41,648 nucleotides of DNA from positions 1 through 41,648 of the forward strand of contig CAAFVW010000050.1 in assembly GCA_900766575.1 (NCBI GenBank), given 5' to 3'. Of the stretch, positions 33,417-41,636 are shown one piece after another (within the stretch, counting starts at the first letter, position 1; each line of letters begins with the position of its first letter). The notes beneath the pieces were generated by a model, which was not told the DNA's origin, did no database searches, and saw only the letters and a list, made by a program, of their open reading frames with translations. The position numbers were made by a program, and so were the translations under genes. This DNA comes from Lachnospiraceae bacterium (GTDB lineage Bacteria; Bacillota; Clostridia; Lachnospirales; Lachnospiraceae).

Positions 33417-34535
33417 TTAATAATACTTAAAATCCTCTAAAAAGTGAATGCAATCATACAGCACCAGTACATCCATTCCCTGTTCCGGTTCGTACTGCTC
33501 CATCAGCTGGAATAACTTTCCGTTAAAATACCGCAGATCCACCACATAGATGGTCTCATAATGTGCAGTAAGCAGTGGAATCATGCTGTTGGCATAAGAA
33601 TCCTTGATGACAAACAGCGTCTTGCCAGGATTGTATCCGGTGTGAATCTCAATGAATGCGTGATTATCATTCAGGAAAAATCCATACTGATTCCTGCTGT
33701 CCAGATAATCCGGTGCATACAGGGAATCTGCCGTGTCCTTGAAATCATAGATCACTGATACTTCTTTTTTCTCTGTCTCCGGAAAATACTGTATCGTATC
33801 CTTTGTCCAGTTCACATTGATCCGGGACTGTAAGGTCCCCTGAAAATCCTCCGACACCGTCTCCATCCCATTTACATCATACGGATACGGGAAACGGCCC
33901 ACACTGTCCGCCCAGGCCAGGAAACCATAATACGCGCCCAGACTGGTCCAATGATGGTCCGTGTGATAGTAGATGGATTCCTGTGCATGCTCCTGCAATG
34001 CATGATACACATCCACGTAATGCTCTTCTCCGATAGCATTCTGTACTTTTGCAAGTAATCTCTCTTCCTCATAGCGGGGGGCAAATGCCGGCAGTTTGTC
34101 GGTGAGAATATTGTCTGCGGTCGGCACCAGCATGACACTGGCATCCCAACGGTTCACCAGCTTCGTCAGAGATGCCACACGGGAATTCTCCATCTGCTCC
34201 GTATATTCTTCCGGATCATTTACGCCGATCAGATAACGGTCAGCTCCCAGATAGACACCGTTGATCTGCTTTTTCTGGAACAGAATGTCCGCTCTGGTCT
34301 TCAGACCTACCCATTTGTCCCGCCCCACAAACTGGTCGGACATATATTCCTCATAATCTTCCTCATAATCCCCGGAGAAAAGAGCCTCCCAGGAAAACAC
34401 AGGGTGCGAAGCCAATACCCGGTTCTCCGCCTCCGAATATACTCTGTCACTGTTCCACAGATCCGCCACTCCCAGAACCAGAAGTACCGCACAGATCAGT
34501 CCGATGGTCAACAGTGAATTTCTTTTATCATCCAC
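33417..34535 (-). CDS. DHHW-family protein, surface glycan O-acylation partner
   Basis: The 372-residue protein has one N-terminal membrane segment (about 5-25). A soluble extracellular region follows, with YHTDHHWTSLGAYYGF, the DHHW signature of AlgX/DltD-like SGNH relatives, and TLFVIKDSYANSMIPLL (nucleophile-serine-like DSYAN). VVDLRYFNG lies further on. Such proteins work with MBOAT acyltransferases to move acetyl groups onto cell-surface polysaccharide. I set the start at a GTG (34535) because AAGGAGG lies 6 nt upstream. The TTG at 34559, overlapping the MBOAT stop, has no such site. It is the third gene of the lipoprotein, MBOAT, DHHW set, 20 bp after the MBOAT gene. Confidence 0.88.
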   Translation of the reverse strand: MDDKRNSLLTIGLICAVLLVLGVADLWNSDRVYSEAENRVLASHPVFSWEALFSGDYEEDYEEYMSDQFVGRDKWVGLKTRADILFQKKQINGVYLGADRYLIGVNDPEEYTEQMENSRVASLTKLVNRWDASVMLVPTADNILTDKLPAFAPRYEEERLLAKVQNAIGEEHYVDVYHALQEHAQESIYYHTDHHWTSLGAYYGFLAWADSVGRFPYPYDVNGMETVSEDFQGTLQSRINVNWTKDTIQYFPETEKKEVSVIYDFKDTADSLYAPDYLDSRNQYGFFLNDNHAFIEIHTGYNPGKTLFVIKDSYANSMIPLLTAHYETIYVVDLRYFNGKLFQLMEQYEPEQGMDVLVLYDCIHFLEDFKYY

Positions 34536-34555
34536 ACGCGGTTCCTCCTTCCCGA

Positions 34556-35971
34556 TCAAAAGCGAAAATATAAAAAGGGATTATACGACGCATCCACAAT
34601 ATAAGCAACCGACAAAAGCAGCAATACCGTGGGAATCACCTTTTCTCCCAACCGATACAGCGCCATGGCAGGACCGGTCTTGCTGCTCCTCAGGCAGTGC
34701 ACCAGACGGCTGCCAATCGGGAGACACGCCACCAGCGCGATTATCAGAAGCACCAGATATTCGTTCCCCAGGAACATTGCCTGGGAATTCACAAGTCTCG
34801 CTCCGTTTATGCCAAACATTGCCTGTAAATATGCCCAGATCTCCCCGGGCTTCTCCAAGGCGAAAAACACCCAGCTAATCAGCACAACCGCCAGCGTATA
34901 GATCCTGCCAAAGGCCTTGGGCGCATTCTCCAGAAATTCTCCCAGAAACAATTTTTCCAGTATCAGGAAAAACGCAAACCACAGACCCCAGAACAGGAAA
35001 TTCCATCCTGCACCGTGCCAGATACCGGTCAGCATCCATACCACCAGAATATTCAAAAGCTGCCTCGGCAGTCCCTTGCGGTTGCCGCCCAGCGGAATAT
35101 ACACATATTCCTTGAACCAGGTACTCAGAGAGATATGCCATCTGTGCCAGAAGTCCTTCACTGAGGTGGCAATATAGGGGTAATTAAAGTTCTCCGGAAA
35201 ATGAAATCCCAGGATAGCCCCCAGCCCGATCGCCATATCAGAGTATCCGGAAAAATCAAAATAAATCTGGAACGCGTAAGCCACTATTCCCATCCATGCC
35301 ATCAGTACGCTCATCTGCTCGTTCTTCACAGAAGACACCTGTGTCCACAAAAGTCCCAGATTATTCGCCAGCAGTACCTTTTTGGCCAGCCCTGTCACGA
35401 AACGTTTGGCACCATAGCTGACAGCATCCAGATCCGTCCGTCTGTCCTGCAGATACCGCTCCACCTGATGATATTTTAAGATCGGTCCGGCGATCAGCTG
35501 CGGGAACATGGTCACATAGACACCAAACTGCAGAATGTTGTGCTGCGCTTTCGCATCTCCCCGATATACATCAATGACGTAAGACATCGTCTGGAAAGTG
35601 TAAAAAGAGATTCCGACAGGCAGCGGAAGATTTAACAGCGGGATCGACGTTCCGAAAACCCCATTCACAGTCTGCAACAGGAAATCCGCATATTTGAAAA
35701 ATCCCAGGATACAAAGATTGATGACAATGGAACATAGTAAAAAGATCCTGGCGCGATCCTTTCCTCTGTACTCTTCTATCAGCCTTCCCCACACATAATC
35801 GGATACGGTGGAAAAAAGCATCAGAAAAATATAGACAGGCTCTCCCCAGGCATAAAAGACCAGGCTCCCCAGGAAGAGAACCAGATTCTTCATCTTCCGG
35901 GGAACCAGGAAATAACAGATCATAAAAATCGGTAAAAACCGAAAAAGGAACAACATACTGCTGAATACCAT
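34556..35971 (-). CDS. MBOAT-family O-acyltransferase (AlgI/DltB-like)
   Basis: The 471-residue integral membrane protein should carry acyl (usually acetyl) groups across the membrane for polysaccharide or teichoic-acid modification. It has about eleven hydrophobic segments. VGISFYTFQTMSYVIDVYRG and the segment with DFWHRWHISLSTWFKEYVYI are standard for AlgI-type enzymes. TGIWHGAGWNFLFWG carries the invariant histidine of the MBOAT fold. Start 35971 has GGAG 9 nt upstream. Its partners are the DHHW protein 20 bp downstream and the lipoprotein 16 bp upstream, clearly one operon. The acceptor polymer is unknown; no D-alanylation genes are present, which argues for polysaccharide O-acetylation. 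Confidence 0.93.
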   Translation of the reverse strand: MVFSSMLFLFRFLPIFMICYFLVPRKMKNLVLFLGSLVFYAWGEPVYIFLMLFSTVSDYVWGRLIEEYRGKDRARIFLLCSIVINLCILGFFKYADFLLQTVNGVFGTSIPLLNLPLPVGISFYTFQTMSYVIDVYRGDAKAQHNILQFGVYVTMFPQLIAGPILKYHQVERYLQDRRTDLDAVSYGAKRFVTGLAKKVLLANNLGLLWTQVSSVKNEQMSVLMAWMGIVAYAFQIYFDFSGYSDMAIGLGAILGFHFPENFNYPYIATSVKDFWHRWHISLSTWFKEYVYIPLGGNRKGLPRQLLNILVVWMLTGIWHGAGWNFLFWGLWFAFFLILEKLFLGEFLENAPKAFGRIYTLAVVLISWVFFALEKPGEIWAYLQAMFGINGARLVNSQAMFLGNEYLVLLIIALVACLPIGSRLVHCLRSSKTGPAMALYRLGEKVIPTVLLLLSVAYIVDASYNPFLYFRF

Positions 35972-35987
35972 TCACTCTACTCCGCAT

Positions 35988-36617
35988 TTACTCCAGAGTC
36001 TGTCTGATAGCCTCCAGGGCAAGTTCATTCTGCTCCTTGCAGTAGGTGATCACCGCTTCCTCCCCCTGATCTTCTACGGAGGAGGTATCGGCTCCCAACT
36101 GTACAAAGCATACATAATCTCCTATCCGTTCGATCCGGGATGCCTGAATCTTGCCAAGATTCATGGGATACTGCATGGTATCATTCACCAGCTGATCACG
36201 GTAGGCGTTCAATGCATTTTCTACATCCTCTACCTTACCATCTTTTGCATGAATAATCAATAAAGTATCTATATTGACGCTGATCATGGGTGCTTCCCCC
36301 AGATAAGCATCGTAAAGCTCCGCACTGACACCGTAAGTATCATTCAGCATCTCCTCCGGGATCTCGGAATCCGGCCAGTAATCGTCTCCCAGAGCATCCG
36401 TAACTGCCTTTTTTGCGTTCTGCAATGCCTTGGAAACATCCCCCGGCTCCTGCACAGTGCCGGTGCTCTCCTCCGCGCCGGTCCCCTGTCCCGCTTCGGT
36501 ACTCTCATTCGCAGTCTCTGTCGTGGTGGACTCCGAACTGTTTTCTTTGCCTCCGCAGGCAGTCATAGAAAGAGCCAACGCACTCATCAGTAATATACAT
36601 GCTAATTTTTTCTTCAT
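35988..36617 (-). CDS. DUF4358 lipoprotein
   Basis: The 209-residue protein starts at 36617 after GGAGG; an ATG four codons earlier is less well placed. The lipoprotein signal ends LSMTAC at about residue 20. A Ser/Thr/Glu-rich linker (about 25-60) precedes the DUF4358-type domain. That domain contains DDYWPDSEIPEEMLNDTYGV, ISVNIDTLLIIHAKDGKVED and an alternating amphipathic tail. This family often accompanies MBOAT and DHHW genes in Firmicutes, as it does here, but its biochemical role is unknown. It may help the acylation machinery at the outer membrane face. Confidence 0.85.
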   Translation of the reverse strand: MKKKLACILLMSALALSMTACGGKENSSESTTTETANESTEAGQGTGAEESTGTVQEPGDVSKALQNAKKAVTDALGDDYWPDSEIPEEMLNDTYGVSAELYDAYLGEAPMISVNIDTLLIIHAKDGKVEDVENALNAYRDQLVNDTMQYPMNLGKIQASRIERIGDYVCFVQLGADTSSVEDQGEEAVITYCKEQNELALEAIRQTLE

Positions 36618-36700
36618 AAAAACCTCCATTCCTATTTAATTCCAGTATCCCCCTTATGCGGATACCTATTCTATTAGACGCCGGGGAAACGGGAAAAGTT

Positions 36701-37618
36701 TCATCCTATTTTCAACAGCCAGAACAGAAACGGCATCGTGGCCACAGACAGTACCGTAGTCAGGGCCACTCCCTTGGAAGTCAGGCGATAGTCTCCATCG
36801 TATTGCTGTGCCAGCATTACCGTCATGCTTCCTACCGGTGTTGCCGTCATCACCAGGCACACACCGCGGAACATGGGGTCTGCGATAAAAAATCCCAGTC
36901 CCCACAGCAGCAACGCTGGCATGAGTAACAGTTTCACCGCGGAAAAAATCAAAAGCCGCATATCGGTAAACAGATCCCGCAGTCTGATCTGGGCCAGAGA
37001 GTCACCGATCACAAGCATGCTCAGCGGTCCGGTCATGGCACCGATCCGGGTGGCAGTGTCTTCGAAAATCAACGGAACCGGAAGGTTACTGATATATAGG
37101 ACCACCGCAATGAGGCAGGAAATCACACCCACATTCAGAAGCTGCCGCCAGTTCAGCCGTTCCTGCTGCCCGGAGGTCTGCATTTTCCGGATTCCGTAGG
37201 TATAGATCAGCACACTATACAGCAGATTGAAGATTGCAGCGTGAATCACCGCTTCACTGCCGTACATGGCATCCAGCAAAGGATAACCCATAAATCCAAT
37301 ATTGGAAAAGATCGTCATGACCTGATAAGCCCCGTAGTCTTCTCTGTCTGCCCGAAGCAGTCTCGGCAGTAATTCCGCAATGACGAACATAATCGCAAAA
37401 AAGATCAGTGCAACTCCCAGTGTGACAAGCAGTTTCCCCTTATTTTCCAAAGTCTCCGGATTCATCCCGGAAGCAATAATCAGCGCCGGATTGCCAATAT
37501 TAATAACGATACCGGAAATCGTCTTCCCTGTGGTCTCCTGGAACACTCCTATTTTCCGGCAAATATATCCGATCAGCATGATCAGGAAAAAAATCAGCAT
37601 TTGTTGAAGCAAAAGCAT
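36701..37618 (-). CDS. AEC-family transporter (auxin efflux carrier-like)
   Basis: The 305-residue membrane protein has about ten hydrophobic helices. They begin MLLLQQMLIFFLIMLIGYI, with the conserved IVINIGNPALIIASG in the N-terminal half and CLVMTATPVGSMTVMLAQQY in the C-terminal half. These two crossing regions are typical of AEC permeases, which export or import organic acids such as malate. Start at 37618 follows AGAAGG. It is separated by 83 bp from the lipoprotein gene, and its substrate is not indicated by the neighbours. Confidence 0.9.
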   Translation of the reverse strand: MLLLQQMLIFFLIMLIGYICRKIGVFQETTGKTISGIVINIGNPALIIASGMNPETLENKGKLLVTLGVALIFFAIMFVIAELLPRLLRADREDYGAYQVMTIFSNIGFMGYPLLDAMYGSEAVIHAAIFNLLYSVLIYTYGIRKMQTSGQQERLNWRQLLNVGVISCLIAVVLYISNLPVPLIFEDTATRIGAMTGPLSMLVIGDSLAQIRLRDLFTDMRLLIFSAVKLLLMPALLLWGLGFFIADPMFRGVCLVMTATPVGSMTVMLAQQYDGDYRLTSKGVALTTVLSVATMPFLFWLLKIG

Positions 37619-37738
37619 AGGATGCCTTCTTTCTATTTTTTGTTAAGCAAATATTTAAGGGATAACTATATAAATACGCAAACGCGTACATCATAGCACA
37701 AATGCGCGTGTTTTCACAACCTGTTTTTGCTTTCTTCC

Positions 37739-37768
37739 TTTACAAACCCACAGACAGTACGCTATACT
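37739..37768 (+). promoter_or_regulatory. Promoter of the ABC-F gene
   Basis: TTTACA (37739-37744), 18 bp, TATACT (37763-37768), 53 bp before the start codon. Confidence 0.5.
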
Positions 37769-37821
37769 TGCAAAGGACCATTGACAGAAAGCGCTGCAAA
37801 TGCAGCAGAATGAGAGGAATT

Positions 37822-39375
37822 ATGAGCATATTAAACGTAGAACACCTGACCCACGGTTTCGGAGACCGTGCTATTTTCAACGATGTATCGTTTCGTTTGC
37901 TGAAGGGGGAACATATCGGTCTCATCGGTGCCAACGGCGAGGGAAAATCTACCTTTATGAATATTATTACCGGCAAGCTGATGCCGGACGAGGGAAAAGT
38001 GGAATGGGCGAAGAATGTCCGTGTCGGTTATCTGGACCAGCATACGGTGCTGACTCCCGGCATGACCATCCGCCAGGTACTGGCTTCCGCGTTTGACTTC
38101 TTATATGACATGGAAGCCCAGATGAACGAGATCTGCGACAAAATGGGGGAAGCCACACCGGAAGAGCTGGAACAATATATGGAAGATCTGGGAACGATTC
38201 AGGATCTGCTCACCATGCATGATTTCTACATGATCGATGCCAAGGTGGAAGAAGTGGCAAGAGCCCTGGGGCTTATGGACATCGGACTGGATCGTGATGT
38301 GACAGAGTTGTCAGGCGGGCAGCGTACCAAGGTTCTGTTGGGCAAACTACTCTTAGAGAAGCCCGACATCCTGCTGTTGGACGAGCCTACGAACTATCTG
38401 GATGCAGAGCATATTGAATGGCTGAAGCGTTACCTGAATGAATATGAGAATGCATTCATCCTGATCAGCCATGACATTCCCTTCCTGAACAGTGTCATCA
38501 ATCTGATCTATCATATGGACAATCAGGAGCTGACCCGTTATGTCGGGGATTATGATAAATTCCAGGAAGTCTATGCCATGAAAAAATCCCAGCTGGAGGC
38601 TGCTTACAACCGTCAGCAGAAGGAGATCGCTGATCTGAAAGATTTCGTGGCGAGAAATAAAGCCCGCGTCTCCACCCGTAACATGGCCATGTCCCGTCAG
38701 AAAAAACTGGACAAAATGGATGTCATTGAACTGGCTGCGGAGAAGCCGAAGCCAGAGTTTTCCTTCAAAATGGGCCGTACTACCGGACGTATTATTTTCG
38801 AGACAAAAGACCTGGTCATCGGATATGACGAGCCCCTGTCCAAACCTTTGAGTCTGTCCATGGAACGGGGAGAAAAGGTAGCTCTGATCGGTGCCAACGG
38901 TATCGGTAAGACCACACTGTTAAAAAGCATTCTTGGACTGATCCCTCCGCTGTCCGGAGAAGTGGAACAGGGCGATTATCTGGAGATCGGCTATTTCGAA
39001 CAGGAGATGTCCGGCTCCGGAGATAACAGCTGCATCGAAGAGATCTGGCAGGAATTCCCCGCATTCACCCAGTATGAGGTTCGTTCTGCACTGGCCAGAT
39101 GCGGTCTGACCACCAAGCATATTGAGAGCCGCGTAAAAGTATTAAGCGGTGGTGAGCAGGCAAAGGTAAGACTTTGTAAGCTGATGAATCGTGCAACCAA
39201 CGTCCTCCTTCTGGACGAGCCTACCAACCATCTGGATGTAGATGCCAAAGACGAACTGAAACGGGCGCTGAAAGAATACAAGGGAAGTATCCTTATGGTC
39301 TGCCATGAACCGGAGTTCTACGATGGACTGGCAACCCAGGTATGGGATCTGTCCCAATGGACTACCAAACTGTAA
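37822..39375 (+). CDS. ABC-F family ribosome-associated ATPase
   Basis: The 517-residue protein has two ABC domains and no membrane segment. Walker A motifs are GANGEGKST (about residue 37) and GANGIGKTT (about 355). Signatures are LSGGQRTKVLLGKLLLEKPD and LSGGEQAKVRLCKL. Both Walker B motifs end LLLDEPTNYLD or LLLDEPTNHLD. The linker between them (about 240-315) is helical and charged (MKKSQLEAAYNRQQKEIADL). Members bind the ribosomal E-site and modulate translation; some protect against antibiotics. The short linker favours a housekeeping YbiT-like type over a resistance factor (inference). Start at 37822, 120 bp into a longer frame, because GAGAGGA precedes it and the homologous fold begins there. 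Confidence 0.93.
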   Translation: MSILNVEHLTHGFGDRAIFNDVSFRLLKGEHIGLIGANGEGKSTFMNIITGKLMPDEGKVEWAKNVRVGYLDQHTVLTPGMTIRQVLASAFDFLYDMEAQMNEICDKMGEATPEELEQYMEDLGTIQDLLTMHDFYMIDAKVEEVARALGLMDIGLDRDVTELSGGQRTKVLLGKLLLEKPDILLLDEPTNYLDAEHIEWLKRYLNEYENAFILISHDIPFLNSVINLIYHMDNQELTRYVGDYDKFQEVYAMKKSQLEAAYNRQQKEIADLKDFVARNKARVSTRNMAMSRQKKLDKMDVIELAAEKPKPEFSFKMGRTTGRIIFETKDLVIGYDEPLSKPLSLSMERGEKVALIGANGIGKTTLLKSILGLIPPLSGEVEQGDYLEIGYFEQEMSGSGDNSCIEEIWQEFPAFTQYEVRSALARCGLTTKHIESRVKVLSGGEQAKVRLCKLMNRATNVLLLDEPTNHLDVDAKDELKRALKEYKGSILMVCHEPEFYDGLATQVWDLSQWTTKL

Positions 39376-39438
39376 GCCTGTAAATTTCACAGTAATAACC
39401 TTCTCTCGTATTTATTTTTACATCATCATAGCACAATG

Positions 39439-39483
39439 CAAAAGAAGCCACCAGTCACTGTTTTCACGTGACTGGCAGCTTCT
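39439..39483 (-). terminator. Terminator of the transketolase operon
   Basis: Arms AGAAGC and CCAGTCAC pair with GTGACTGG and GCTTCT around a short loop, ending in TTTT on the minus strand. It may also stop transcripts arriving from the ABC-F gene. Confidence 0.7.
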
Positions 39484-39519
39484 CCTTGATATCTTATATT
39501 CATATCTTATTCATATCTG

Positions 39520-39570
39520 TTCAGAGCCTCATTCGCAAAACGCATCTTCAATGCTCATTTTGGCTCTGAA
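39520..39570. other. Nested hairpin downstream of the transketolase genes
   Basis: TTCAGAGCC (39520-39528) pairs with GGCTCTGAA (39562-39570). Inside, on the minus strand, CAAAA/TTTTG and GCAT/ATGC form a second hairpin. It lies between the stop codon and the terminator. Its arm (minus strand GAATGAGGCTCTGAAC) resembles GAATGGAGGTCTGAAC in the element at 41493-41636. Confidence 0.6.
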
Positions 39571-39573
39571 TAG

Positions 39574-40518
39574 TTACAAAAATTCTTTTACAGACTTGTA
39601 GACACCCTTGGCATCCAGACCATACTTCTCTACCAGAGCAGCAGCAGAACCGGACTCACCGAAGACATCCTGCATGCCGACCTTCTTTACAGGCACGGGA
39701 TGATTTGCACACAGGCAGTCGCATACAGCGCTTCCCAGTCCACCGATGACGGAATGCTCTTCCACGGTCACTACCTTGCCGGTCTTCTTCGCACTGTTAA
39801 TGATGATCTCCTCATCCAGCGGCTTGATGGTACAGATGTTTATCACTTCTGCACTGATGCCTTCCTCTTCCAGCATCTTCGCTGCACCCAGAGCGGAATC
39901 CACGCAGATACCGGTAGCTACGATGGTGACATCCTTACCTTCACGGACTACGGTTCCCTTACCGATCTCGAAATGATAACCGGGATGATCGTTGATCACG
40001 GGTACTGCGGCACGTCCGAAACGGATGTACACAGGTCCCTCATATTCCAGAGCAGCACGGACAGCAGCTCTTGCTTCCACATCATCGGAAGGACACATTA
40101 CTACCATGCCGGGAATCGTGCGCATCAGAGCGATATCCTCGTTACACTGATGGGTCGCGCCATCTTCTCCTACGGTAATACCTGCATGGGTCGCACCGAT
40201 CTTGACATTCAGATGAGGGTAACCGATGGAGTTACGTACCTGCTCAAAAGCACGTCCTGCTGCGAACATTGCAAAAGAACTTACGAAAGGAATCTTGCCT
40301 ACCAGAGACAATCCTGCTGCCACGCCCATCATGTTTTCCTCTGCGATACCACAGTCAACATGACGGTCGGGATATGCCTTACGGAATATTCCTGTCTTGG
40401 TAGCTGCTGCCAGGTCGGCATCCAATACTACCAGATTCGGGAACTCTTCTGCCAGCTCCTTCAGGGAGTTACCATAGCTTTCTCTGGTTGCGATCTTTTT
40501 CACGGTATTCTCTGCCAT
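39574..40518 (-). CDS. Transketolase, C-terminal subunit
   Basis: The 314-residue protein contains the pyrimidine-binding and C-terminal domains of a split transketolase. LVVLDADLAAATKTGIFRKA comes first, then the block with DCGIAEENMMGVAAGLSL (catalytic glutamate for TPP activation). FASFAMFAAGR-like FVSSFAMFAAGRAFEQVR, GATHAGITVGEDGATHQCNE and TVEEHSVIGGLGSAV follow. It transfers two-carbon units between sugar phosphates when paired with the N-terminal subunit. Its ATG overlaps the previous stop codon by one base (TAATG), so the two subunits should be made in step. Ribosome site lies inside the upstream gene. Confidence 0.95.
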   Translation of the reverse strand: MAENTVKKIATRESYGNSLKELAEEFPNLVVLDADLAAATKTGIFRKAYPDRHVDCGIAEENMMGVAAGLSLVGKIPFVSSFAMFAAGRAFEQVRNSIGYPHLNVKIGATHAGITVGEDGATHQCNEDIALMRTIPGMVVMCPSDDVEARAAVRAALEYEGPVYIRFGRAAVPVINDHPGYHFEIGKGTVVREGKDVTIVATGICVDSALGAAKMLEEEGISAEVINICTIKPLDEEIIINSAKKTGKVVTVEEHSVIGGLGSAVCDCLCANHPVPVKKVGMQDVFGESGSAAALVEKYGLDAKGVYKSVKEFL

Positions 40519-41360
40519 TACTGCTCACCTGCTTTCTCTAATTCTTTCTCGATCTTATCAAGGTCTGCCATTGCCACTGCATACTCCTCATCGTTGGGAG
40601 CCTTGCCGTGCCAGTCCACGCTGTTCTCCATGAAAGATACGCCCTTGCCCTTCAGGCTGTGGAATACGATACAGGTGGGCATGCCCTTGGTCTCTCTTGC
40701 TTCCTTGAATGCTGCACGGATGGCATCAAAATCATGAGCATCTGCATTGATCACATGGAAATTGAATGCTTCGAACTTCTTGTCAATAGGATAAGGAGAA
40801 CATACCTGGTCGATCGGTCCGTCGATCTGGAGATTATTGTTATCTACCATAACACAGAGGTTATCCAGCTTACGGAAGCCGGCGAACATAGCTGCCTCCC
40901 ATACCTGACCTTCCTCGATCTCACCGTCGCCAAGCAAAGTGTATACACGGAAATCACGATTGTCCATCCTGGCACCCAATGCCATACCTACTGCTGCGGA
41001 AATACCCTGTCCCAGAGATCCGGAAGACATATCCACGCCGGGGATATGAATGCAGGGATGTCCCTGCAGATAAGAGCCCAGATGACGCAGTGTAGGCAGA
41101 TCCTCTACCGGAAAATATCCTCTGTAAGCCAGTGCGGAATAGAGTCCGGGAGCGGTATGACCCTTGGACAGAACAAATCTGTCACGCTCTTCCATGTCGG
41201 GGTTCTTCGGATCAATGTTCATCTCCTCAAAATATAAAAAAGTAAAAATATCTGCTGCAGACAGGGATCCGCCCGGATGTCCTGCTTTTGCACCATGAAC
41301 TGCGGTCACAATGCCCTTGCGGACATCATTGGCACGCTTTTGCAGTTCTAAATTCTTCAT
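40518..41360 (-). CDS. Transketolase, N-terminal (TPP-binding) subunit
   Basis: The 280-residue protein holds the thiamine diphosphate domain: HGAKAGHPGGSLSAADIFTF, RFVLSKGHTAPGLYSAL, GSLGQGISAAVGMALGAR and the metal-TPP motif LLGDGEIEEGQVWEAAMFAG continuing to DNNNLQIDG. Start at 41360 chosen for GGAGG 5 nt upstream; an ATG four codons earlier has no ribosome site. It is first in a two-gene operon with its own promoter (about 41412-41440) overlapped by an inverted repeat. With Rpe (28935-29591) it completes the non-oxidative pentose phosphate steps seen here. Confidence 0.96.
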   Translation of the reverse strand: MKNLELQKRANDVRKGIVTAVHGAKAGHPGGSLSAADIFTFLYFEEMNIDPKNPDMEERDRFVLSKGHTAPGLYSALAYRGYFPVEDLPTLRHLGSYLQGHPCIHIPGVDMSSGSLGQGISAAVGMALGARMDNRDFRVYTLLGDGEIEEGQVWEAAMFAGFRKLDNLCVMVDNNNLQIDGPIDQVCSPYPIDKKFEAFNFHVINADAHDFDAIRAAFKEARETKGMPTCIVFHSLKGKGVSFMENSVDWHGKAPNDEEYAVAMADLDKIEKELEKAGEQ

Positions 41361-41411
41361 TGTCTCCTCCATTCCGCCGTTTCCGGCTTATCTGTTGCGA
41401 TTTACGTATGT

Positions 41412-41440
41412 ATACTAGCATACTTCCCGATGCTAGTCTA
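41412..41440 (-). promoter_or_regulatory. Transketolase promoter overlapped by an inverted-repeat operator
   Basis: On the minus strand TAGACT (41435-41440), 17 bp, TAGTAT (41412-41417). ACTAGCAT (41414-41421) and ATGCTAGT (41430-41437) form an 8-8-8 inverted repeat that fills the spacer. A regulator bound here should block RNA polymerase. The cognate protein is unknown. Confidence 0.5.
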
Positions 41441-41492
41441 GTAAAAGAATTGCGATGTCACCGTAAAATATTGCGGTGGCAAATTCCAGCAT

Positions 41493-41636
41493 ACAGTTCA
41501 GACCTCCATTCATAAATTTGTTCGTTCCACTCACAAATTCATTTCATGGAGGTGCGCTCCGCTAATAGAATTTGTCATATAGTGCTCTGTGTGCAAGCAC
41601 CCTCGCACTATAAGCCAAATTCTATTTCTGAACTGT
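41493..41636. other. 144-bp three-way-junction element, candidate structured RNA or MITE
   Basis: The outer stem is ACAGTTCAGA (41493-41502) with TCTGAACTGT (41627-41636). Arm A: CCTCCAT (41503-41509) with ATGGAGG (41546-41552), then AATTTGT with ACAAATT. Arm B: AATAGAATTTG (41564-41574) with CAAATTCTATT (41616-41626), then TATAGTGC with GCACTATA, then GTGC with GCAC. All listed pairs are perfect. It lies upstream of the transketolase promoter, near the window edge. No coding frame or known RNA family was recognised. Confidence 0.75.

Noticed and set aside
34536..34559. TTG start of the DHHW gene overlapping the MBOAT stop
   Set aside because: The AAGGAGG site lies between this TTG and the GTG at 34535 with ideal spacing to the GTG, so the later start is preferred.
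37822..39375. Antibiotic-resistance ABC-F factor
   Set aside because: The inter-domain linker looks short and there is no associated mobile DNA or leader-peptide attenuator; a housekeeping role is more likely.
41493..41636. tRNA-like or known riboswitch upstream of transketolase
   Set aside because: No CCA end, T-loop or anticodon pattern, and the paired arms do not match a riboswitch core I know.
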